Shown in pieces: positions 53,467 through 61,366 of a DNA stretch of 64,000 nucleotides; the stretch's first letter is position 1, and each line of letters starts with the position of its first letter. The notes below the pieces were generated by a model. The model was not told the origin of the DNA, ran no database searches, and was given only the letters and a program-made list of their open reading frames with translations. Source of the stretch: SMYC01 sp965197495 (GTDB taxonomy: Bacteria; Acidobacteriota; Vicinamibacteria; Marinacidobacterales; SMYC01); the NCBI GenBank assembly GCA_965197495.1, contig OZ240210.1, positions 3,162,001-3,226,000 on the forward strand, in the 5' to 3' direction. The translations under genes were made by a program, and so were the position numbers.

Positions 53467-54354
53467 TCAGCGCGTCAAGCTGTAATAGACCGCGCGCACC
53501 AAGCGCTCGCTGTTACCCGTCCAATTGGCATCGAAGCTCGCATGCGGTTTGGCGGCGACGATCTCATCCATACTCTTTCCCTCATCCACCATGGTTTGCA
53601 CGCGATCCCGAATCGTAGCGAGCATGTTCCGGTACGCCAGCAAATCTCTAGGGCCGCCGACCTCGCCGTGTCCGGGGATGATCATCGTTGTATCCTTCGT
53701 CATCTTCAGCACTCGATCCGCCGCCGCAATGACGCCTTTGACGTTGCCCCCGGCGTCAATGTCGATGAACGGATACATGCCGTTGAAGAAGACGTCACCC
53801 ATGTGGAAGATGTCGGCATTCGCGAAATGGATGATGGAGTCTCCATCCGTGTGGGCATGCGCGACGTGAAAAGCGCGGATCTCCTCGCCGTTCCAGTAAA
53901 ACGTGACTTCGTCGGTGAACGTGATCTTGGGCCAGGCACCTCGTGGCGAGGCCTCGGTGCGATCTTGTCGTAAGATCGTCCTCACCTGTTCTGTACTCAA
54001 CCGTCGACGCATATTCTGGTGCGCAACGATGATGCTTCCCTGCTTCCCAAAGTTCTCGTTGCCGCCGGTGTGGTCTCCGTGCCAGTGGGTGTTCACGAGA
54101 AATCGGACGGGGTCGTCGGTGACCGTTCCTACGGCAGCGATAATACGATCGGAGAGCGGAGCGTACTGATCGTCCACGAGGAACGTCCCATCCTCGCCCA
54201 CGCACAAACCGATATTGCCACCGCGGCCGAAGATCACGTGCACCGCACCGCGGACGGGTCGGGCGCGTACCTCGACGGCGTCCCAGTCGACCTGCGCTTG
54301 GGCGAAGCCGACGCTCAACACACTCGAAACAAAAACCGGAATCATGAGACGCAT
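53467..54354 (-). CDS. Secreted metallo-beta-lactamase-fold hydrolase
   Basis: A 295-residue zinc hydrolase of the MBL superfamily. The start ATG at 54354 (MRLMIPVFVSSVLSVGFAQA) gives a normal signal peptide; an ATG at 54372 is less likely. The metal motif is NTHWHGDHTGGN (about 95-106), with later ligands in AHAHTDGDSI and IPGHGEVGG. Many relatives are annotated as quinoprotein relay or cyclase-like MBL proteins; true beta-lactamase activity is not implied. It stands alone between two propeller-gene fragments. Confidence 0.9.
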   Translation of the reverse strand: MRLMIPVFVSSVLSVGFAQAQVDWDAVEVRARPVRGAVHVIFGRGGNIGLCVGEDGTFLVDDQYAPLSDRIIAAVGTVTDDPVRFLVNTHWHGDHTGGNENFGKQGSIIVAHQNMRRRLSTEQVRTILRQDRTEASPRGAWPKITFTDEVTFYWNGEEIRAFHVAHAHTDGDSIIHFANADIFHMGDVFFNGMYPFIDIDAGGNVKGVIAAADRVLKMTKDTTMIIPGHGEVGGPRDLLAYRNMLATIRDRVQTMVDEGKSMDEIVAAKPHASFDANWTGNSERLVRAVYYSLTR

Positions 54355-54371
54355 AGGACACCTCTCTTCCA

Positions 54372-54594
54372 CGGCCGGAACAATATCATCGACCGGCTCA
54401 CGTTGGGTGTTGCAGGGGCTCTTCGCATCCCAACATCCGTTTCACCTGACGGAAATGTGCTCCTCTTCCGACAAGAGGGAGTCGATGGAATGGATATCGG
54501 CATGCTGCGTCTCGACCAAGAGCAGAACACCGAACCAACATTGTTGTTGGACGAATCCTTCGATGAGCGACCTACCCGTCAGATTCCTGCGTGA
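54372..54594 (+). pseudogene. Beta-propeller (PD40-type) fragment
   Basis: The frame reads DRLTLGVAGALRIPTSVSPD then GNVLLFRQEGVDGMDIGMLR. SVSPDGNVLLF is a PD40/WD40-like blade motif. No start or domain context is left. In intact relatives this segment precedes the piece now found at 53019-53354, so the two parts are out of order and split by the MBL gene. Confidence 0.5.
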
Positions 54595-55942
54595 TCTGGT
54601 ACTGCTCGAGCTTCTTGTAGAGGTTGCTTCGAGGCGTGCCGATGACCTGCGCCGTCTGGGAGATATTCCAACTATTCTCCCGAAGCTTCTGCACGAGAAA
54701 CGCCCGCTCGCTCGTTTCCTTGAACTCCTTCAGCGTATTCGCAGCCGCCGCCTGAGAAGACGGCGTGTCGTCCTGAGGGACGCGAATATGCTCGGGCAGA
54801 TCGACGACATCGATCGTGTCCGCGGGCGCCATGATCAGGACGCGCTCGATCGTGTTTCGGAGCTCGCGGATGTTCCCGTCCCATTTGTGGTGGACGAGGC
54901 GCTGCATCGCTTGCGGAGAGAAGTGCTTTCGCCGCAAATTGTCGTCGGCGGCAAAGCTCGAGACGAAGTGCTCGACGAGAGACTCGATATCGTCCCGACG
55001 CTCGCGCAAAGGAGGAGTCAGGATGGGGATGACGGATAGGCGAAAATAAAGGTCCTCGCGGAAGTTCCCCTCTTCGATCTCCTTCTTGAGATCTTTGTTC
55101 GTCGCCGCAATGACCCGCGCATCGACTTTGATCGTGTTCTGCGAGCCGATGCGCTCGACTTCACCTTCTTGAAGAACGCGGAGCACTTTGGCCTGGGTGC
55201 GAGCGCTCATGTCACCGATCTCGTCCAGAAAGATCGTCCCGCGATCGGCTTGCTCGAACTTTCCGATCTGTTTGTTCGTCGCTCCCGTAAACGATCCTTT
55301 CTCGTGCCCGAAGAGCTCGCTCTCGATGAGGTCTTCGGGGATGGCGGCGCAGTTGACTTGAATCCAGGGAGCGCGGGTGCGGTTGCTGTTCGTGTGGATG
55401 GCGCGGGCGACGAGCTCTTTGCCCGTTCCCGACTCGCCCGTGATGAGCACGGTGGCGTTCGTGGGAGCGGAACGGGCAATGGCTTCTCGCACTTTGTCCA
55501 TCGCCGCCGACGTTCCGACCATCTGATAGCGGCGCTCGAAACGGGGTCGGAGCCTTCCGACCTCCTCCTTGAGCTCTTTGCGCTCGAGTGCGTTGCGGAC
55601 GGCTAGTAAAATCCTCTCGGTCTCGAGCGGCTTTTCGATGAAATCGAAAGCGCCAAGCTTTGTGGCTTGGACGGCCGTTTGCACGTTACCGTGGCCGCTC
55701 ACCACGACGACTTGAGGCGCCGTGGTGCGCTCGCGAAGCTCTCCGAGAACTTCGAAGCCGTCCATCCCCGGCATCTTGATATCGAGAAAAACGAGGTCGT
55801 AGGGCTCGTTCTCGATCTTGTCGAGCGCCTCCGCCCCAGACGAGCCTTCGGAGACGTCATAACCCTCGTATTCGAGCGTCATGCGGAGCGTCTTGCGGAT
55901 GGGCTCTTCGTCGTCCACGACGAGTATGCGGGGCCTGACCAT
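54572..55942 (-). CDS. NtrC-family sigma-54 response regulator
   Basis: A 456-residue activator. The receiver (about 4-118) has VVDDEEPIRK, the phospho-acceptor in LVFLDIKMPGMDG and lysine in IEKPLE. The AAA+ domain (about 140-375) has GESGTGKE and the sigma-54 loop as GSFTGA, a known variant of GAFTGA. The Fis-type helix-turn-helix ends with WNISQTAQVIGTPRSNLYKK. The start ATG at 55942 follows AAGGAAAG; longer in-frame starts lie in the DUF309 gene region. No kinase is adjacent, so it is an orphan regulator here. Confidence 0.94.
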   Translation of the reverse strand: MVRPRILVVDDEEPIRKTLRMTLEYEGYDVSEGSSGAEALDKIENEPYDLVFLDIKMPGMDGFEVLGELRERTTAPQVVVVSGHGNVQTAVQATKLGAFDFIEKPLETERILLAVRNALERKELKEEVGRLRPRFERRYQMVGTSAAMDKVREAIARSAPTNATVLITGESGTGKELVARAIHTNSNRTRAPWIQVNCAAIPEDLIESELFGHEKGSFTGATNKQIGKFEQADRGTIFLDEIGDMSARTQAKVLRVLQEGEVERIGSQNTIKVDARVIAATNKDLKKEIEEGNFREDLYFRLSVIPILTPPLRERRDDIESLVEHFVSSFAADDNLRRKHFSPQAMQRLVHHKWDGNIRELRNTIERVLIMAPADTIDVVDLPEHIRVPQDDTPSSQAAAANTLKEFKETSERAFLVQKLRENSWNISQTAQVIGTPRSNLYKKLEQYQITQESDG

Positions 55943-56000
55943 GCTTTCCTTTACTGGGTCGAGTATAGCACGCGGCCTTAAACCTTTTGTTTGAAATAGA

Positions 56001-56354
56001 TTAGGGCCGGTGCTCGATCTCGACGTCGCCGCCCTCGTCAAACTCAATGCTCGCGATCAGAGGATCGAGGCGCACGCCCATGCATACCGCCCCCGAGCGC
56101 TCCCGCGTATGCCGGAGCTTTTCGAGCGCTTTCGCGGCCAGTTTCGACTCCCCGGCGGCACTCCCTGCGCGCCGTTTCACGAGAGCCGCAGCGAGCTGGA
56201 TGAGCCCTTGGAGAAACTCACGTTCGTCCGCAGACGGAGTCTCCGCCCACAGGCGCTCGAAATAGACATGCGCCTCCCACCAATAGGCGGCATTGAACAG
56301 ATCGATCCCGTACAAGAAATCGTCGTCGAAGGAAACGGGCTCGCGCCCATACAT
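56001..56354 (-). CDS. DUF309 domain protein, N-terminus uncertain
   Basis: A helical protein of the DUF309 family: FDDDFLYGIDLFNAAYWWEA has the core ordinarily seen as YFEAHEVWE, then REFLQGLIQLAAALVKRR. The function of the family is unknown. The ATG at 56354 gives 117 residues, but in the same frame upstream lies RYSQRAFPPYRHEPGKTPHP, which matches the conserved start of relatives (PPYR..PG..PHP by recall). That extension has no ATG, GTG or TTG before a stop; CTG at 56447 is the only common alternative. The real start may be CTG or may have been lost to an intergenic repeat. Confidence 0.75.
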   Translation of the reverse strand: MYGREPVSFDDDFLYGIDLFNAAYWWEAHVYFERLWAETPSADEREFLQGLIQLAAALVKRRAGSAAGESKLAAKALEKLRHTRERSGAVCMGVRLDPLIASIEFDEGGDVEIEHRP

Positions 56355-56474
56355 GTGGCCTTCGGGGTGACGTTCCGGGTGCGGCGTCTTGCCGGGCTCG
56401 TGGCGGTAGGGAGGGAAGGCCCGCTGGCTGTAGCGTGTGCGGCTCAGCGCGTCCTACCGCCTATCGCCTACCGC

Positions 56475-57488
56475 CTACCGATTGCGCTCGATGACGTAGT
56501 AAGCGAGCGCCATCAACGCATCCTTATTAATGGACTCCGGCAGGGACGCGAGACATTCCTTGGCTTTGACGGCGTAGTCTTCGGCAAGGTCCCGGGCTTT
56601 GTCGAGACATCTGTTGCGACGCACCAGGTCCAGGATCTCTTTGCGGCTCACCTCGTCGATGCTGCCGCGCTCGATGACCGCTTGGACCGTCGGGAGCGCG
56701 CGGGGCTCGTTTTGGAGCGCGTAGATGATCGGCAACGTGACATGGCCTTCCTTCAAATCCGAGAGCACGGGCTTACCGAGCGTCTCTTCGTCGGAGGTGA
56801 AGTCGAGCAGATCGTCTGCGACTTGAAAGGCCATGCCGATATTCATGCCGTACTCGCCGAGCGCGAACTCGACTTCCGGCGTCGCGCCACCGAGCTTCGC
56901 GCCCATTTGCGCGCAGCCATAGAACAAATAGGCTGTTTTGTGCTTCAAGATGTCGAGGTGCTCGTCCACCGTCAAGTCGACCGCGCCTCCACGGGTCAGC
57001 TCCAGAATCATGCCCTCGATCATGCGCAGCGTGATCTCGGTAATGACTTGCAGAATCTCGAGGCTACCCATCTCGATGGCGAGCCCGATCGAGCGGATGT
57101 AGAGGAAATCGCCGAGGAGGACGGTGAAATCGTTTCCGAGCAGAGCGTTGACGGATGGCTGCCCGCGGCGCATGACCGCTTCATCGACAATGTCGTCATG
57201 GACGAGCGTCGCGGTATGGATGAACTCGGTGACGGCGCCATATTGCGGCCCCTTGTCGCCCGTATAGCCGCAGGCACGTGCGGCGACGAGGAGAAGCGCC
57301 GGCCGGACCCGCTTACCGCCGCTCCGGTAGATATAGCGACTGCTGGACTCGACGAGCTGGAGCTTGCTCTCCACTTTGTCGCGGATGATCTGCTCGACGG
57401 TATCGAGATCGTCTTGGATTTCGCCGAAAATATCTTGCAGGGTCAGTGAGGGCTCTGGGAGCTGGGAACGTGTTTCGGAGGACGCCAT
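56475..57488 (-). CDS. Polyprenyl (octaprenyl-type) diphosphate synthase
   Basis: Elongates allylic diphosphates with isopentenyl diphosphate to make the quinone side chain. The 337-residue protein has the first aspartate-rich motif in TLVHDDIVDEAVMRRGQPS (about 95-105) and the second in FQVADDLLDFTSDEETLGKP (about 225). GKRVRPALLLVAARA is typical of the trans-prenyltransferase N-terminus. Chain length cannot be set from sequence alone. It is the last gene before DUF309; TAGGCG/GGTAGG tandem repeats follow its stop. Confidence 0.9.
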   Translation of the reverse strand: MASSETRSQLPEPSLTLQDIFGEIQDDLDTVEQIIRDKVESKLQLVESSSRYIYRSGGKRVRPALLLVAARACGYTGDKGPQYGAVTEFIHTATLVHDDIVDEAVMRRGQPSVNALLGNDFTVLLGDFLYIRSIGLAIEMGSLEILQVITEITLRMIEGMILELTRGGAVDLTVDEHLDILKHKTAYLFYGCAQMGAKLGGATPEVEFALGEYGMNIGMAFQVADDLLDFTSDEETLGKPVLSDLKEGHVTLPIIYALQNEPRALPTVQAVIERGSIDEVSRKEILDLVRRNRCLDKARDLAEDYAVKAKECLASLPESINKDALMALAYYVIERNR

Positions 57489-57513
57489 AGTTGTTCTTCC
57501 TGCCGTTGCGCTC

Positions 57514-58011
57514 TTAGCGGTAATTCTTGAACTGCATCGCGATTCCGAGATCCGCCTCTTTCAAGAGAGCCATGATGGACTGTAACTCGTCTTTCTTCTT
57601 GCCGCTAATGCGAACTTGGTCGCCCTGAATCGCGGCTTGGACCTTGCGCTTCGTGGACTTCACGATTTTTACGATTTCGCGCGCCTTTTCCATGGGGATG
57701 CCGTTCTGGAGCTCGATTTTCTGCCGGACGGTGCCTCCAAGCGCGGACTCGACCTGGCCCGGATTCAACGTCTTCAGCTCGATACCCCGCTTCACTAGCT
57801 TCGATTCCAGCACGTCGCGCGCGCCTTCAAGCTTGAACTTTTCCGAGGACTTGAGCTCGATCGCGGCGCCATCATCCACGACCTGGATTTCCGTACCCGA
57901 GCCTTTGAAATCGAACCGGTTCACGATTTCCTTCATCGAGTGCTGGACGGCATTCTTCACTTCCTGCAAGTCCAGCTTGCACACGACATCGAAACTGCTT
58001 TCTGCCGCCAT
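57514..58011 (-). CDS. yajQ: YajQ-family nucleotide-binding protein
   Basis: A 165-residue protein of the YajQ/DUF520 family, members of which bind cyclic di-GMP and act with transcription factors in Xanthomonas and Pseudomonas. It begins SSFDVVCKLDLQEVKNAVQ and has VNRFDFKGSGTEIQ and KTLNPGQVESALGGTVRQKI, ending SIMALLKEADLGIAMQFKNY. Length and motifs are standard. It may link to the diguanylate cyclase at 12.5 kb; that connection is inference. Confidence 0.93.
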   Translation of the reverse strand: MAAESSFDVVCKLDLQEVKNAVQHSMKEIVNRFDFKGSGTEIQVVDDGAAIELKSSEKFKLEGARDVLESKLVKRGIELKTLNPGQVESALGGTVRQKIELQNGIPMEKAREIVKIVKSTKRKVQAAIQGDQVRISGKKKDELQSIMALLKEADLGIAMQFKNYR

Positions 58012-58073
58012 TCGGCCCCCATTATTACGAAATTCCCGTTTCTCGGCAATGAGAGCCGAGAACCTCTTTGAAG

Positions 58074-58841
58074 TCAGCTAGATGGAAAAAATCGACAAAA
58101 GTTCTCGTCCGTGGCCGCCTCGACCTCCCGCTCGGAAATCCCCCTGGTTTTAGCCAGGCAGTCGGCGGTCTCGCGCACGAAGGCGGGCTCGTTCCGTTTG
58201 CCGCGATAGGGCACGGGAGCGAGGTACGGACAGTCCGTTTCCACGAGGATCTTGTCGAGCGGAAGCGCGCGGGCGGCTTCGCGCAGCGGCTCGGCGTTCT
58301 TGAACGTCAAGATCCCCGAAAAAGAGATCAAGAACCCGTGGGCAATGGCCATCTCGGCGGTGGCGAGGCTCGCCGTGAACGAATGCAGGATCCCGCGGAC
58401 ATCCGCCGTTTCCTCCTCCAGAATGGCGGCTAGGTCCTCTTCGGCCTCGCGGTGGTGCACGATGACAGGAAGCTCGAGCTCGCGCGCCAACCGAATTTGG
58501 CGGCGGAACACCTCCCGCTGCTCTTCCCTGGGGGACGAGTCGTAGTGGTAGTCGAGCCCAATCTCACCTATCGCCACGACACGCGGCCCACTCGCGAGCT
58601 CGCGGAGGAGGGCTTCGCCACCCTTCTCGTCGAAGATCTTCGCGTCATGTGGGTGGCAGCCGACAGCCGTGTAGAAATCGTGGGTTGCGACGAGCGAGAG
58701 GGCCTTTTTATAGCTGTCTTCTTCGTCGACCATCGCAAGCGAGAGAATGGCTTCGACGCCCGCGCTTTTGGCTCGGGCGATGACAGCCTCGCGGTCCTCG
58801 TCGAAGCGGTCCATTTCTAGGTGCGCGTGGCTGTCTATCAC
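58074..58841 (-). CDS. tatD: TatD-family metal-dependent deoxyribonuclease
   Basis: A 255-residue TIM-barrel nuclease. The metal ligands are seen in MIDSHAHLEMDRF (HxH), AIGEIGLDYHYD (glutamate), LPVIVHHREAEED (histidine), GILHSFTA (histidine) and ILVETDCPYLAPVPYRGKRN (aspartate). TatD proteins act as 3'-5' exonucleases in repair and DNA turnover. The start ATG at 58841 gives the conserved beginning. It lies 54 bp after the sulfatase-fold gene on the same strand. Confidence 0.93.
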   Translation of the reverse strand: MIDSHAHLEMDRFDEDREAVIARAKSAGVEAILSLAMVDEEDSYKKALSLVATHDFYTAVGCHPHDAKIFDEKGGEALLRELASGPRVVAIGEIGLDYHYDSSPREEQREVFRRQIRLARELELPVIVHHREAEEDLAAILEEETADVRGILHSFTASLATAEMAIAHGFLISFSGILTFKNAEPLREAARALPLDKILVETDCPYLAPVPYRGKRNEPAFVRETADCLAKTRGISEREVEAATDENFCRFFPSS

Positions 58842-58895
58842 GGCTCGCAGTTCATCTTTGCTATCTGCTTCCTGCTGCCGGCTACCATCCGTGTT

Positions 58896-61034
58896 TCAGT
58901 TTTGTTTCATCGCTTGGGTGTAGCCTAGGCTTTCTAGGCGGCGGCGCTCCTCTTCGGTCATTTCTACACCTTCGGGGGCGAGGGCGTTGCCTCTTAGGTG
59001 TTCTTGGGCTCTTAGCCAGGTGAACAGTTTTTGTTCTAGGTAGCCTTTTGCGAAGTTGTCCTCTCCGGACAGGTCAGCGGTTTCTTTTGGGTCCACGCTT
59101 AGGTTGTAGAGCTCTTCTTCGTCCGTGCGGCTGTCCCAGATGAGTTTGTGATTCTTGTTGCGGGCGCTGTAGCGGGGGCGTTTCCAGACGGTGCGCGAGT
59201 AAGCAATGCGGTCGGCCGCGGCGGGTCCTAACAAGCTCTTGCCTTGCATGTCGGTTGCACGCATGCCGGCAAGCTCCAAGATGGTCGGGGCCAGGTCAAC
59301 GAGCTCCACGACGTTCTCGACGCGGCGCGGCGCGGCGCTGGGAATTTTTACGATTAACGGAACGCGGATGCTTTCTTCATAGAGCTGGGTGTTGTGGCCT
59401 AGGAAACCGTGCTCGAAGAGAGCTTCTCCGTGGTCCGCGGTGAGGATGAGGACGGTGTTGCCTCTGAGTCCGCGCTCGTCGAGTTGCCGAAGGAGCTTTC
59501 CGACGAGATCGTCGACATAGGCTAGGTTGCCATCATAGAGGCCGTGCACGCGGGCGAGCGTTGCGGTGTCGAGCGGCTCTCCTGCTGCGACTCGGTCGTT
59601 CAGCGCTCCGACGACTTTGGGGTCGGCCATACCTTCCGGGAACGGTTCTGCCGGGGCGAAGCGGGTATCGAAAGGCGCTGGTGGGTTGTACGGGAAATGC
59701 GGCTCGCGAAAGTGGACGTAGGCGAAAAAACGCTCGTCGCCGACGTCGTCCAGCCAATCGCGGAAGGTTGCGAGGACCGAGTCGCCGTGACCCGTGTAGT
59801 CCTCTTGCTCCCAGATCTGGAAGAACTCTTGGTAGCCCTTATCGAGGCCGAACATTTTCGAGGCGACGGCGTTTCCTGAAAAGCCGGCCGTGCGATAGCC
59901 GTGCTCGGCGAGGAGCTCGGGAAAGGTGACGACGTCGTCGCGGAGCCGGTCGGCAAAAGAGACGCTCTGGTGGCGCTCGGGGTATTGGCCAGTGAGAACG
60001 GAGCCTATGGAAGCAATCGTGTAGACGGCCTGGCTCACGGCGTTGTCGAAAACGACGCTCGTCTCTCCCAAGGCGTCGATCGCGGGTGTCGTGTTCGTGT
60101 CGTGCCCATAGAGTCCCGTTCGGAGCGCGTTCGCGCCGTCGAGAACGATCAGCACGATGTTGGCATCGACCGCGTTCGGTTCGCGTCGCGGCGGCGTGGA
60201 TTCCCTGACGAAAAGCTCAGGCCGTATGACGGCGCCGCTCGCCGAGCGCAGAACGATCTCGACGGGGCCGTTCGCACGCAGGTCCTTCTCCCAGGCCTCT
60301 TCGCCAGCGAGCGTTTGTTCGACGAGCGTCGACCGTTCCGAACGCACCACGATGTCGACACCGTCGCCAGGCGTCAGTCGGAGTTGCGCCTCGCCGGGGA
60401 CGTCCGCGTAGAGTGTCACGGCGCCGCCCGCGGGCAGATGTAGCCCTGAATTCACCCAAGCGAACGGGCCCGGGCTCCTTGCGACCGGCGCTTCGCCTTC
60501 GGGCAGAATGTCGAAGCGATAGAACGCGACCGCGAGCCGCCGTCGGTCGGCGGATCTTCGGTTGGGATCGCCCGCGTAGCGGAAACGCATGGCGATCTCG
60601 TTCCGGCCTTCCCGAAGCGGCAGCTCGACCGGATAGCGCTCGCGCGCGGGACGCAGCCCGATCTCGGTCAGCTCCTCGCCGTTGACGCTCAGACGAATCC
60701 ATTGAGAAGGACTGCCTTCGAAACGGAACGGCTCGCATTCGATCCAGGCCATGTGGCGGCCAGCGCGATCACTCGTGAACGTGAAGACCGCCTCTTCTTC
60801 GGAGGCCCAGCGAAAGGTATTGCCATCGGGGGCCGTCTCTCCATGCGACCAGCCCTCCTCGCTCAAATGAGGCAGCGCTCGCGGAGAGCCGAACTCTATC
60901 AGGGTACCGTTCCAGCTCTTGCGCGCGACAGCGACAGCATCAGTGAGTGACCCCTCGTCGGCCGTAGGTGGCTCGGCCGGCCCGGGACCACAGGCGACCC
61001 CTAGCGCCGCGAGCACCAAGAAGAATTGTTTCAC
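58896..61034 (-). CDS. Sulfatase-fold lipoprotein with Thr at the nucleophile position
   Basis: A 712-residue alkaline-phosphatase-superfamily protein with lipobox GVAC at about 12-15. The N-terminal ~270 residues form beta-rich modules with no catalytic motif. The catalytic domain starts ANIVLIVLDGANALRTGLYG (about 290). The segment aligning with the sulfatase C-x-P-S-R motif reads AVYTIASIGSVLTGQ, so threonine replaces Cys/Ser, as in phosphoglycerol and phosphoethanolamine transferases. Metal-site blocks VLILTADHGEALFEHGFLGH and VPLIVKIPS follow. The GTG start overlaps the stop of the tRNA-binding gene. Phosphohydrolase or transferase activity is more likely than sulfatase; this is inference. 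Confidence 0.85.
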   Translation of the reverse strand: MKQFFLVLAALGVACGPGPAEPPTADEGSLTDAVAVARKSWNGTLIEFGSPRALPHLSEEGWSHGETAPDGNTFRWASEEEAVFTFTSDRAGRHMAWIECEPFRFEGSPSQWIRLSVNGEELTEIGLRPARERYPVELPLREGRNEIAMRFRYAGDPNRRSADRRRLAVAFYRFDILPEGEAPVARSPGPFAWVNSGLHLPAGGAVTLYADVPGEAQLRLTPGDGVDIVVRSERSTLVEQTLAGEEAWEKDLRANGPVEIVLRSASGAVIRPELFVRESTPPRREPNAVDANIVLIVLDGANALRTGLYGHDTNTTPAIDALGETSVVFDNAVSQAVYTIASIGSVLTGQYPERHQSVSFADRLRDDVVTFPELLAEHGYRTAGFSGNAVASKMFGLDKGYQEFFQIWEQEDYTGHGDSVLATFRDWLDDVGDERFFAYVHFREPHFPYNPPAPFDTRFAPAEPFPEGMADPKVVGALNDRVAAGEPLDTATLARVHGLYDGNLAYVDDLVGKLLRQLDERGLRGNTVLILTADHGEALFEHGFLGHNTQLYEESIRVPLIVKIPSAAPRRVENVVELVDLAPTILELAGMRATDMQGKSLLGPAAADRIAYSRTVWKRPRYSARNKNHKLIWDSRTDEEELYNLSVDPKETADLSGEDNFAKGYLEQKLFTWLRAQEHLRGNALAPEGVEMTEEERRRLESLGYTQAMKQN

Positions 61035-61366
61035 TTGACCTTGGCGCCGGGCGCGACGGCTTTGTCGAACGTCGCGAGCACAGGTCCATCCTCGGTGCTT
61101 GCCGCGAGAAGCATCCCTTGAGATTCGACCCCTCGCAGCGTGGCGGGCTCTAAATTGGCGACAACGATGATGTGCTTACCGACGAGCTCTTCGGGCGTGT
61201 AGGATTTCTTGATCCCCGCGACGAGCTGCCGGGTCTCCAAGCCCAGATCCACTCGAAGCCGAAGAAGCCGGTCGGCGCCTTCGATCTCGGACGCTTCGAG
61301 CACCTTGGCCACTTTCAACTCGACTTTGAAGAAGTCGTCGATGTTGATTTTCTCGTCTTCGCTCAT
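61031..61366 (-). CDS. tRNA-binding domain protein (MetG beta-like / Trbp111-type)
   Basis: A 111-residue OB-fold protein: INIDDFFKVELKVAKVLEAS, LETRQLVAGIKKSYTPEEL and VVANLEPATLRGVESQGMLL match the C-terminal dimerisation domain of methionyl-tRNA synthetase and stand-alone Trbp111/CsaA proteins. It binds tRNA non-specifically or assists MetG. The chosen ATG at 61366 overlaps the larC stop (ATGA). Longer in-frame starts lie inside larC. The stop overlaps the GTG of the sulfatase-fold gene. Confidence 0.9.
   Translation of the reverse strand: MSEDEKINIDDFFKVELKVAKVLEASEIEGADRLLRLRVDLGLETRQLVAGIKKSYTPEELVGKHIIVVANLEPATLRGVESQGMLLAASTEDGPVLATFDKAVAPGAKVK

Noticed and set aside
56010..57449. 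Plus-strand open frame of 479 codons over the polyprenyl synthase and DUF309 genes
   Set aside because: It overlaps two well-supported genes and has no recognisable domain.
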